Part shown: one piece after another, positions 26,046 through 33,537 of the stretch
Layout of the letters: the number at the start of each line of letters is the position of its first letter
Position numbering within the stretch: the stretch's first letter is position 1
DNA from: PBB1 sp046154125
Lineage (GTDB): Bacteria > Pseudomonadota > Gammaproteobacteria > Burkholderiales > Burkholderiaceae_C
Length of the DNA stretch: 64,000 bases
Assembly: GCA_046154125.1 (NCBI GenBank)
Contig: JBJXEJ010000167.1
Span: forward strand, 27,452-91,451
Reading direction: 5' to 3'
Translations under genes and position numbers: made by a program
The notes under the pieces: generated by a model
Databases searched by the model: none
What the model was told of the DNA's origin: nothing
The model's input: the letters and a program-made list of their open reading frames with translations, nothing else

Positions 26046-27158
26046 ATGAACAAGTCATTCATCGCCGCGGCATTGCTCGCCGGCACTTCATTGATCTCGA
26101 TGTCGGCGCAGGCTGGCGAACGCGGCGACGACGATCGCGACGGCAGCAGACCGCTCACCGTCGCGGTCTTCGGAGACTGGCCGTACAACCAGAACCTTCT
26201 GGACAACGCACCGCTCCTGACAAAGTCTGTCAACGCCGATCGCAGCGTCAGCCTGGTGCTGCACGTGGGGGATATCCACTCGGGCAGCATGCCCTGCACC
26301 AGCGCCGGCATCCTGCCGCCGATCGTGACGTCGAACCCGGGCTGGAACCAGAACGTGTACTACCAGTTCCAGCAGTTCAAGGCCGCAGTCGTCTACACGC
26401 CGGGCGACAACGAGTGGACCGATTGCCACAAGGGCAAGGAAAAGAGCGCGGGCGATCCGCTGAAGGAGTTGGCCAGCGTGCGCAGCCTCTTCTTTGCCCA
26501 GCCTGGTCGGACCCTCGGTGGCAACACGAAGCAGGTGCTGAGTCAGTCCCAGGCCTTTGATTCCGCTTACCCGGCCGATGCCCAGTTCGTCGAAAACGTG
26601 ATGTGGGAAGACTCTCGCGTGGTGTTCGCCACGCTGAACATGCCAGGCTCGAACAACGACGGCTTGCCGTGGACCGGCATCTTCAACAACCCGAGCGCGC
26701 AGGCCAAGGAAGTGCAGGAGCGCACCGACGCCGATCTGCGCTGGCTGAAGAACACTTTCGACAAGGCCGAGTCGCGTCGAGCTCGGGCTGTCGTGATCGC
26801 CTTGCAGGCCAACATGTGGGACCCGGAGGCACTGGCTGCTGGAGGTGATGGGCTGTTCAACTACACGCCGTTTGTCAGGAAGCTGGCCGAGTTGAGCCTG
26901 CACTTCGGCAAGCCGGTGCTGCTGCTGAACGGCGACTCGCATGTGTACGGTTCGGACCGTCCCCTGGCCGATCCCGCCAGCGCCACGGGCCTGATCCACG
27001 CGACGGCGTCGGTACCCAACCTGACCCGAATCACCGTGCAGGGATCGACCAACGCACCGGCGGAATGGTTGCGCCTGACCATCGATACGCGCAATTCAGA
27101 GCCCTTCACCTGGTTGAACGTGCCCTATTGCAAGGACCCGCTGACCAGCTGCCAGTGA
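26046..27158 (+). CDS. Secreted calcineurin-like metallophosphoesterase
   Basis: This 370-residue protein has a signal peptide ending near SAQA, followed by an acidic linker. The metallophosphoesterase motifs appear in order: FGDWPYN (first Asp), LHVGDIHSG (GD), YTPGDNEWTD (GDNE) and LLNGDSHVYGSD (GDxH). The active site should bind two metal ions and cleave phosphomono- or diesters in the periplasm or outside the cell. The mature protein has several Cys (in PCTSAG, DCHKG, YCKD and SCQ), fitting export and disulfide formation. The ATG at 26046 begins the signal peptide. A Pho-box-like element upstream suggests induction by phosphate starvation. Confidence 0.85.
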   Translation: MNKSFIAAALLAGTSLISMSAQAGERGDDDRDGSRPLTVAVFGDWPYNQNLLDNAPLLTKSVNADRSVSLVLHVGDIHSGSMPCTSAGILPPIVTSNPGWNQNVYYQFQQFKAAVVYTPGDNEWTDCHKGKEKSAGDPLKELASVRSLFFAQPGRTLGGNTKQVLSQSQAFDSAYPADAQFVENVMWEDSRVVFATLNMPGSNNDGLPWTGIFNNPSAQAKEVQERTDADLRWLKNTFDKAESRRARAVVIALQANMWDPEALAAGGDGLFNYTPFVRKLAELSLHFGKPVLLLNGDSHVYGSDRPLADPASATGLIHATASVPNLTRITVQGSTNAPAEWLRLTIDTRNSEPFTWLNVPYCKDPLTSCQ

Positions 27159-27166
27159 TCCAGTCA

Positions 27167-27199
27167 GGTTGCTGTGGCCTCGTTGCGCAGCAACCTTTT
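27167..27199 (+). terminator. Terminator after the metallophosphoesterase gene
   Basis: GGTTGCTG (27167-27174) pairs with CAGCAACC (27188-27195) across a 13-base loop, followed by TTTT. It begins eight bases past the phosphoesterase stop. A second imperfect inverted repeat (27203-27213 with 27229-27239) lies just beyond and overlaps the convergent ftfL stop, so it may serve that gene. Confidence 0.55.
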
Positions 27200-27237
27200 C
27201 GTGAATCCCGGGCTGCCGTCTTGCGGTGGCTCGGGAT

Positions 27238-28911
27238 TCAGAACAGACCCGATACTTTCCCGTCATCGTCGATGTCGATGCGCTCTGCCGAAGGCACCTT
27301 GGGCAGGCCTGGCATCGTCATCATGTCGCCGCAGATCGCGACGATGAAACCGGCGCCGTTGGCCAGGCGCACCTCGCGCACGTTCAGCGTGTGGCCGCTC
27401 GGGGCACCGCGCACCGACGGGTCGGCCGAGAACGACATCTGCGTCTTCGCCATGCAGACCGGGAACGCGCCGTAATCCTTGTTCCATTCGTCGAGCTGGC
27501 GGCGCACGGCATCGGTGAAGGTCACCTGGCCGGCGCCGTAGATCTTGGTGGCGACGGCGGTGATCTTGGCCTGCAGCGTGTCGCTGTCCTCGTAGACGAA
27601 CTTGTGGTGGCCGTGGCCGTTCTCGGCCATCTCGACCACCGCACGCGCCACGTCCTCGGCACCCTTGCCACCTTCGGCCCAGTGACGCGCGACGACGAAA
27701 CGGCCGCCCAGTGCCTCGATGCGGGCCTTCAGCAGCGCGATCTCCGCGTCGGTGTCGAAGGTGAAGTGATTGACCGACACCACGCATGGCAGACCGTAGT
27801 GCAGCGTGATGTTCTTCAGGTGACGCTCGATGTTGACGATGCCCTTGTCCAGTGCGTCGAGGTTCTCGCGGTTCAGGTCTTCCTTCTTGACGCCACCGTG
27901 GAATTTCAGAGCGCGGATCGTGGCCACCAGCACCACCGCTGCTGGTTGGAGTCCGGCCATGCGGCACTTGATGTCGATGAATTTCTCGGCACCCAGGTCC
28001 GCGCCGAAGCCGGCCTCGGTGACCACGTAGTCGGCCAGCTTGAGGCCGGCCTTCGTCGCCATGACCGAGTTGCAGCCGTGGGCGATGTTGGCGAACGGGC
28101 CGCCGTGGATGATGGCCGGGTTGTTCTCGAGCGTCTGCACCAGGTTCGGCTTGATCGCGTCCTTCAGCAACGTGGCCATCGCGCCCTGGGCGTTCAGGTC
28201 GCGGGCGTACACAGGTTTGCGGTCGCCCTGCGTGTAGCCGATGACGATGCGGCCCAGGCGCGCCTTCAGGTCGTTGCGCGACAGCGCCAGGCACAGGATG
28301 GCCATCACTTCCGACGCGACGACGATGTCGTACCCATCCTCGCGCACGAAGCCGTTGGCGGTGCCGCCCATGCCGACGACGATCTTGCGCAGCGCGCGGT
28401 CGTTCATGTCGACGACGCGCTTCCACTGGATCAGGCGCGGATCGATGCGCAACTCGTTGCCCTGGTGGATATGGTTGTCGATCAGCGCCGACAGCAGGTT
28501 GTGCGCCGCGCCGATGGCGTGGAAGTCGCCGGTGAAGTGCAGGTTGATGTCTTCCATCGGCACGATCTGCGCGTAGCCGCCGCCGGCCGCGCCGCCCTTG
28601 ACGCCGAACACCGGGCCCAGCGACGGTTCGCGCAGGCAGATCATGGTCTTCTTGCCGATGCGGTTCAGCGCATCGCCCAGGCCCACCGTGGTGGTGGTCT
28701 TGCCTTCGCCGGCCGGCGTCGGGCTGATCGCGGTGACCAGGATCAGCTTGCCGTCGGGACGGTCCTTCAGGCTGTTCAGGTACTCGAGGGAAATCTTCGC
28801 CTTGTAGTGGCCGTACGGTTCGAGTGCATCCTCCGGGATGCCGATGAGGGCCGCCACCTGGTTGATGCGGTGCATCGTGGCCTGCTGCGCGATATCGATG
28901 TCGGATGCCAT
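27238..28911 (-). CDS. fhs: Formate-tetrahydrofolate ligase
   Basis: This 557-residue enzyme makes 10-formyl-tetrahydrofolate from formate, ATP and tetrahydrofolate. Family motifs are clear: the nucleotide-binding TPAGEGKTT near residue 67, REPSLGPVFGVKGGAAGG, and the FTGDFHAI segment. Length matches the usual 555-560. It is also called FtfL in methylotrophs, where it feeds formate carbon into the serine cycle. The neighbours support that reading: malyl-CoA lyase lies 115 bases upstream on the same strand, and hpr, mtdA and fchA diverge from it. It could equally serve general one-carbon metabolism. Confidence 0.96.
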   Translation of the reverse strand: MASDIDIAQQATMHRINQVAALIGIPEDALEPYGHYKAKISLEYLNSLKDRPDGKLILVTAISPTPAGEGKTTTTVGLGDALNRIGKKTMICLREPSLGPVFGVKGGAAGGGYAQIVPMEDINLHFTGDFHAIGAAHNLLSALIDNHIHQGNELRIDPRLIQWKRVVDMNDRALRKIVVGMGGTANGFVREDGYDIVVASEVMAILCLALSRNDLKARLGRIVIGYTQGDRKPVYARDLNAQGAMATLLKDAIKPNLVQTLENNPAIIHGGPFANIAHGCNSVMATKAGLKLADYVVTEAGFGADLGAEKFIDIKCRMAGLQPAAVVLVATIRALKFHGGVKKEDLNRENLDALDKGIVNIERHLKNITLHYGLPCVVSVNHFTFDTDAEIALLKARIEALGGRFVVARHWAEGGKGAEDVARAVVEMAENGHGHHKFVYEDSDTLQAKITAVATKIYGAGQVTFTDAVRRQLDEWNKDYGAFPVCMAKTQMSFSADPSVRGAPSGHTLNVREVRLANGAGFIVAICGDMMTMPGLPKVPSAERIDIDDDGKVSGLF

Positions 28912-29026
28912 GTCTACTCCGTGATGCGTGTGGTGAGAGGCCCCGGCTGGCAGGTCTCGTTGCGTTCGGGCAGAACTCTATACGGGAGCCGGATCTCGTC
29001 TGCTCGGTACTTTCGTGTGCGCTGTT

Positions 29027-30004
29027 TCAGCGCGCCGCGCCGATCGTGGCCGCCTTCGCGATCAGCGCCTCGGCCATGCGGATGTTCACGACGTCGATCA
29101 AGCGCCCGTCGAGCGACACCGCACCGAGACCCTGCTTGTTGGCCTTCTCCAGCGCATCGATGATGCGGCGCGCCTGGAGCAGTTCGGCATCCGTCGGCGT
29201 GTAGATGTCGTTTGCCGGTTCGATCTGCGAGGGGTGGATCACCCACTTGCCCTCGTAGCCGAGCACAGCGGCCCGGCGGGCTGCCGAGACGAAGCCTTCG
29301 GCATCGGCGAAGTTGCCGAACGGTCCGTCGACCGGCCGCAGGCCGTAGGCGCGGCAGGCTACCAGCATGCGGGCCTGCGCGGCATGCCATGGGTCGGTCC
29401 AGAAGGTATGGCGCTGGCCGCTCGCATCCGGGTCGCTGAGCACGGCGCTGTCCGGGTGCACGCCGCCAATGCTGGTGGTGCGTGCGCGGGTCGACGCGGC
29501 GAAATCGGCGATGCCGAAACTCATGGCTTCGAGGCGCTTCGAAGACTGCGCGATCGCCTCGACGTTGGCCATGCCGAGCGCCGTTTCGATCAGCGCCTCG
29601 AAGCCGATGCGCCTGGTGTGCTTCCTTGCGGTTTCGATCTGAGTGACCAGCATGTCGACCGCGTAGATGTCGGCGGCGACGCCGACCTTCGGAATCAGGA
29701 TCATGTCCAGCCGCGGGCAGGCTTCGACGATGTCGATCACATCGCGGTACATGTAGTGGGTGTCGAGCCCGTTGATTCGCACCATCACCGTCTTGCGGCC
29801 CCAGTCGATGTCGTTCAGCGCTGCCACGATGTTCTTGCGCGCCTGTTCCTTGTCGTCGGGCGCCACCGCGTCTTCGCAATCCAGAAAAACAGCGTCGGCC
29901 GCGGAGCGGGCCGCTTTCTCGAACAGGTGGGGCTTCGACCCCGGAACCGCCAGCTCCGAGCGGTGCAGGCGCGGGCTGGCCTGCGGGATGACGGTGAAGC
30001 TCAT
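29027..30004 (-). CDS. mcl: Malyl-CoA lyase / HpcH-HpaI family CoA ester lyase
   Basis: This 325-residue member of the citrate lyase beta-subunit-like family matches L-malyl-CoA/beta-methylmalyl-CoA lyases throughout: RSELAVPGSKPHLFEKAA, VFLDCEDAVAP with the metal-binding acidic residues, MVRINGLDTH, and EALIETALGM. It would split malyl-CoA to acetyl-CoA and glyoxylate, the last serine-cycle step. The ATG at 30004 was chosen over the longer frame because AGGAG lies just upstream and the protein aligns from here. It is divergent from hpr across 108 bases and codirectional with ftfL, which supports the serine-cycle reading. A role in the ethylmalonyl-CoA pathway is possible. Confidence 0.9.
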   Translation of the reverse strand: MSFTVIPQASPRLHRSELAVPGSKPHLFEKAARSAADAVFLDCEDAVAPDDKEQARKNIVAALNDIDWGRKTVMVRINGLDTHYMYRDVIDIVEACPRLDMILIPKVGVAADIYAVDMLVTQIETARKHTRRIGFEALIETALGMANVEAIAQSSKRLEAMSFGIADFAASTRARTTSIGGVHPDSAVLSDPDASGQRHTFWTDPWHAAQARMLVACRAYGLRPVDGPFGNFADAEGFVSAARRAAVLGYEGKWVIHPSQIEPANDIYTPTDAELLQARRIIDALEKANKQGLGAVSLDGRLIDVVNIRMAEALIAKAATIGAAR

Positions 30005-30112
30005 GGGGGGACTCCTGGCGGCGCACTCTGTCGACAATGCTGGATTTTGATCGACCCCGCAGCACGATTCATCCGATCATTCGCTGACCGATCCGCCCGA
30101 CAGGACCACGAC

Positions 30113-31063
30113 ATGACCGAACACCTGGTGTTTCTCGACCGCTCGACCTTGCAGGCGACGCTGCGCCGTCCCGCCTTCGACCACACCTGGGAAGAGTTTC
30201 CCGCCACATCGGTCGATCAGACAATCGAGCGCCTGCACAACGCCACCATCGCGCTGACCAACAAGGTGCCGCTGCGTGCCGACGCGCTGGCCCGCTTGCC
30301 GAAGCTGAAGCTGATTGCGGTGGCCGCCACGGGTTACGACGTGATCGATGTCGCCGCTTGTCGCGAGCGCGGCATCGTGGTCTGCAACATCCGCAACTAC
30401 GCGGTGCACACCGTGCCCGAGCACGTGTTCGCGCTGACCCTTGCATTGCGACGCAGCCTGCTGGAATACCGTGCCGACGTCGAGCGCGGGCGTTGGCAGC
30501 AGGCCGACCAATTCTGCTTCTTCGATCATCCGATCCGCGATCTGCACGGCAGCACGATGGGCATCTTCGGCGGCGGCACGCTGGGGCAGGGCACAGCGAC
30601 GCTGGCCCGCGCCTTCGGAATGCGAGTGATGTTTGCTGAAGTCAACCCCGGCAAGACCTCGGGTGGCGAGCGCACACCGATGGACCAGGTGCTGGCCGAG
30701 TCCGATGTGATCTCGATGCATTGCCCGTTGACGCCGGCCACGCGCCACCTGATCGGGTCGCAGCAACTGCGCCGGATGAAACGCAGCGCCATCCTGATCA
30801 ACACCGCGCGCGGCGGGCTGGTCGACGAGAGCGCGCTGGTCACCGCGCTGAAGGAAGGCTGGATAGCCGGCGCAGGCTTCGATGTGTTGACGACCGAGCC
30901 GCCCAGAAACGGCAATCCGCTGCTCGACCTGCGACTGCCGAATTTCATCCTGACGCCGCACGTCGCCTGGGCATCCGGTGGCGCCATGCAGATACTGGCC
31001 GATCAGCTGATCGACAATGTCGAGTTGTTCATCCAGGGCGTTCCGCAGCATGTGGTGACCTGA
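30113..31063 (+). CDS. Hydroxypyruvate reductase / D-2-hydroxyacid dehydrogenase
   Basis: This 316-residue D-isomer-specific 2-hydroxyacid dehydrogenase has NAD-binding motif GIFGGGTLGQG near residue 150. The catalytic residues are Arg in NTARGGLVDE, Glu in LTTEPP, and His in LTPHVAWAS. It reduces hydroxypyruvate to D-glycerate, or glyoxylate to glycolate. Its position at the head of an hpr - mtdA - fchA run, as in serine-cycle methylotrophs, points to hydroxypyruvate. Sequence alone does not separate it from other glycerate dehydrogenases. The promoter should lie in the spacer shared with mcl. Confidence 0.88.
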   Translation: MTEHLVFLDRSTLQATLRRPAFDHTWEEFPATSVDQTIERLHNATIALTNKVPLRADALARLPKLKLIAVAATGYDVIDVAACRERGIVVCNIRNYAVHTVPEHVFALTLALRRSLLEYRADVERGRWQQADQFCFFDHPIRDLHGSTMGIFGGGTLGQGTATLARAFGMRVMFAEVNPGKTSGGERTPMDQVLAESDVISMHCPLTPATRHLIGSQQLRRMKRSAILINTARGGLVDESALVTALKEGWIAGAGFDVLTTEPPRNGNPLLDLRLPNFILTPHVAWASGGAMQILADQLIDNVELFIQGVPQHVVT

Positions 31064-31120
31064 CGGGTATCAACGCCTCGCCGACCGCACGCATTGCCCT
31101 CAATTGTTCGAGATCACGAC

Positions 31121-31984
31121 ATGAAAAAGCTCCTGTTCCAGATCGACACCGATCCCATTCCTGCAGTGTTCGACACCGTCGTGGCCTACGACGGCGGCGC
31201 CGACCACGTGACGGCCTATGGCGGCATCACGCCCGACAACGTCGGTGCGCTGGTCGACGGCACGATCTTCACGCGATCGCCGAAGGAAAAGCGGTACACC
31301 GCGATCTTCGTCGGCGGCAGCAACCTGGCGGCGGGCGAGGCGCTGCTGAAGGCGGTCAAGAAGAAGTTCTTCTCCAACTTTCGCGTCTCGGTGATGCTCG
31401 ACAGCAACGGCTCGAACACCACCGCCGCGGCGGCGGTCGCCTGCCTGCTCAAGAGCGCGGGCGGCAGTCTGGCTGGCCAGCGTGCGGTGATCCTCGCGGG
31501 CACCGGGCCGGTCGGACAGCGCGCGGCTGTGATGCTGGCGCAGGAGGGCGTATCGGTCTCGATCACCTCGAGAACACTGGCAAATGCACAGAAGGCTTGT
31601 GATCACCTCAAGGCCGGGTTTGGCATCGACGTGACCGCGATCGAGGCGCCGGACCTGGATTCGCGCGCGAAGGCGTGTGAAGGCGCGCAGATCGTGCTGG
31701 CCACCGGTGCGGCCAGCTCGGTGCTGCTGCGCGAGTCGGACTGGAAGAGCAACCCGACCATCCGCTTCATGGCCGACGCCAATGCGACCCCGCCGCTCGG
31801 CATCGAGGGCATGGACATGATGGATCGTGGTGTCGAGCGCGACGGCCGCATCTGCTGGGGGGCGATCGGCTTTGGCGCAGTGAAGCTCGCGGTGCATCGT
31901 GCCTGCATCGCCCAGTTGTTCGAGGCGCCTGATCAGGTGCTGGATGCCGAGGCGATCTACGCCAAGGCCAAATCGATGGTCTGA
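31121..31984 (+). CDS. mtdA: NADP-dependent methylene-tetrahydrofolate/tetrahydromethanopterin dehydrogenase (MtdA)
   Basis: This 287-residue protein equals the length of the methylotroph MtdA. It starts MKKLLFQIDTDPIPAVFD, has the GGITPDNVG segment of the pterin-binding N-terminal domain, and an NADP Rossmann motif GTGPVGQRAA near residue 130. MtdA interconverts methylene- and methenyl-tetrahydrofolate, whereas the related MtdB acts only with methanopterin. The adjacent fchA cyclohydrolase (14 bases on) argues for MtdA and the folate route. Together with FtfL and FchA it completes formate to methylene-tetrahydrofolate. Confidence 0.92.
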   Translation: MKKLLFQIDTDPIPAVFDTVVAYDGGADHVTAYGGITPDNVGALVDGTIFTRSPKEKRYTAIFVGGSNLAAGEALLKAVKKKFFSNFRVSVMLDSNGSNTTAAAAVACLLKSAGGSLAGQRAVILAGTGPVGQRAAVMLAQEGVSVSITSRTLANAQKACDHLKAGFGIDVTAIEAPDLDSRAKACEGAQIVLATGAASSVLLRESDWKSNPTIRFMADANATPPLGIEGMDMMDRGVERDGRICWGAIGFGAVKLAVHRACIAQLFEAPDQVLDAEAIYAKAKSMV

Positions 31985-31998
31985 CCGGGAACACCACC

Positions 31999-32622
31999 AT
32001 GATCGTTCAACAACCCGTCACGACCTTCCTCGACGCCCTCGGCAGCGGTTCGGCCACGCCAGGCGGTGGAAGCGCCGCAGCCATCATGGGGGCGATGGGC
32101 GCGGCCCTCGTCAGCATGATGTGCAACCTGACCATCGGAAAGAAGGGCTACGCAGAGGTCGAGGGCGAGATGCGGTCACTTCTGATGGCTGCCGAGGAGT
32201 TGCGCCTGCAACTCGCCGGCATGGTGGCCGACGACATTGCCGCATTCGACGGACTGATGGCGGCCTACGCGCTGCCCAAGGACACCGACGAGCGCAAGAC
32301 CAAGCGCAGTGCCGCAATCCAGGAAGGACTGAAGGCGGCCACCGACGTGCCTCTGGCGTGCGCGCGTGCCAGCGCCGGGGTGATCGCGCTGGCCATGCGT
32401 GCGGCCCAGGTGGGCAACCGCAATGTCATCAGCGATGCCGGCGTCGGTGCCCTGGCTGCCCAGGCCGCGCTGCGCAGCGCGGCACTGAACGTGTACATCA
32501 ATGTTCCCAGCATCAAGGACGAGGCGTACTCGCGCTCGCGCCGCGAGGAGATCGATGCGCTGGTGGCCAGTGCCGTCCCGCTGGCCGAGCAGGTCTACGA
32601 AGTGGTGAAGACCCAGCTCTGA
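31999..32622 (+). CDS. fchA: Methenyl-tetrahydrofolate cyclohydrolase (FchA)
   Basis: This 207-residue member of the cyclodeaminase/cyclohydrolase family has GSGSATPGGGSAAAIMGAMGAAL near the N-terminus and RSRREEIDALV near the end, typical of FchA. It interconverts methenyl- and 10-formyl-tetrahydrofolate. The location directly after mtdA and divergent from ftfL matches serine-cycle clusters. It is unlike FolD, which would do both dehydrogenase and cyclohydrolase steps. Its stop codon is directly followed by the stop of the convergent fabI gene with no spacer. Confidence 0.93.
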   Translation: MIVQQPVTTFLDALGSGSATPGGGSAAAIMGAMGAALVSMMCNLTIGKKGYAEVEGEMRSLLMAAEELRLQLAGMVADDIAAFDGLMAAYALPKDTDERKTKRSAAIQEGLKAATDVPLACARASAGVIALAMRAAQVGNRNVISDAGVGALAAQAALRSAALNVYINVPSIKDEAYSRSRREEIDALVASAVPLAEQVYEVVKTQL

Positions 32623-33411
32623 TCAGCCGGCGTCGGTGCCCCCACCCATCGCGTGGCTGAAACCCGCGTCGACATAGGTGATCTCCGACGTCACTCCGGC
32701 GGCCAGATCGGACAGCATGAACGCGGCGACGTTGCCGACGTCGTCTATCGTCACGTTGCGGCGCAGCGGCGCGTTGGCCTCGACCACTTCGAGGATCTTG
32801 CCGAATCCCTTGATGCCCGACGCCGCCAGCGTCTTGATCGGACCGGCCGAGATGCCGTTGACGCGGATGCCGCGTGGGCCGACGCTGGAAGCGAGGTAGC
32901 GCACGCTGGCCTCGAGCGAGGCCTTGGCGAGGCCCATCGTGTTGTAGTTCGGCACCACGCGTGCGGCGCCCAGGTAGGTCAGCGTCAGCAGCGACGCACC
33001 GCGACGCAGCCGGGGCAGGGCGGCCTTGGCCATCGCCGGGAAGCTGTAGGCCGAGATGTCGTGAGCGATGCGGAACGCCTCGCGTGACAGCCCGTCGAGG
33101 AAGTCGCCCGCGATCGATTCGCGGGTGGCAAAACCGATCGAGTGCACGAAGCCGTCGAACTCGGGCCAGGTCTCGCCGAGCTGGCTGAACAGCCGGTCGA
33201 TCTGCGCGTCGTCGGCGACGTCGCAGTCGTAGAGCATCGTCGAGCCGAAGTCGGCGGCCAGCGTGGCCGTGCGCTCCTTGAAGCGCTCGCCGACGTAGCT
33301 GAACGCCAGTTCGGCGCCTTCACGATGGCAGGCCCGTGCGATGCCGTAGGCGATCGACCGGTTGGACAACACGCCGGTGATCAGTAGCCGCTTGCCAGTC
33401 AGAAATCCCAC
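32623..33411 (-). CDS. fabI: Enoyl-[acyl-carrier-protein] reductase (NADH), FabI
   Basis: This 262-residue short-chain dehydrogenase-type enoyl-ACP reductase reduces trans-2-enoyl-ACP in fatty acid elongation. It opens GFLTGKRLLITG, has LSNRSIAYGIA for NAD binding, and the catalytic Tyr-x6-Lys in YNTMGLAK. The first ATG in frame is far upstream without similarity; GTG at 33411 gives the standard start and is preceded by GGAG, so it is preferred. It is tail to tail with fchA with no bases between stops. Upstream lies the acnB terminator, so it has its own promoter. Confidence 0.93.
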   Translation of the reverse strand: MGFLTGKRLLITGVLSNRSIAYGIARACHREGAELAFSYVGERFKERTATLAADFGSTMLYDCDVADDAQIDRLFSQLGETWPEFDGFVHSIGFATRESIAGDFLDGLSREAFRIAHDISAYSFPAMAKAALPRLRRGASLLTLTYLGAARVVPNYNTMGLAKASLEASVRYLASSVGPRGIRVNGISAGPIKTLAASGIKGFGKILEVVEANAPLRRNVTIDDVGNVAAFMLSDLAAGVTSEITYVDAGFSHAMGGGTDAG

Positions 33412-33481
33412 ACTGTCTCCTTGAACGTTCGAAGCCGCGCGATTTTGCATGCACCGCGGGGCGGCATCTGGACCGCACCCC

Positions 33482-33512
33482 AAGAAAAAGCCCCGCTGCA
33501 GGCAGCGGGGCT
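33482..33512 (-). terminator. Rho-independent terminator of acnB
   Basis: On the minus strand a ten-base stem AGCCCCGCTG/CAGCGGGGCT with a four-base loop is followed by TTTTTCTT. It lies 25 bases past the acnB stop. Confidence 0.88.
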
Positions 33513-33537
33513 CGATGGGGGTGCCTGTCGACGCGGA

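Noticed and set aside
27226..29163. A 645-residue open frame on the plus strand
   Set aside because: It is antisense to formate-tetrahydrofolate ligase, with no recognisable domain.
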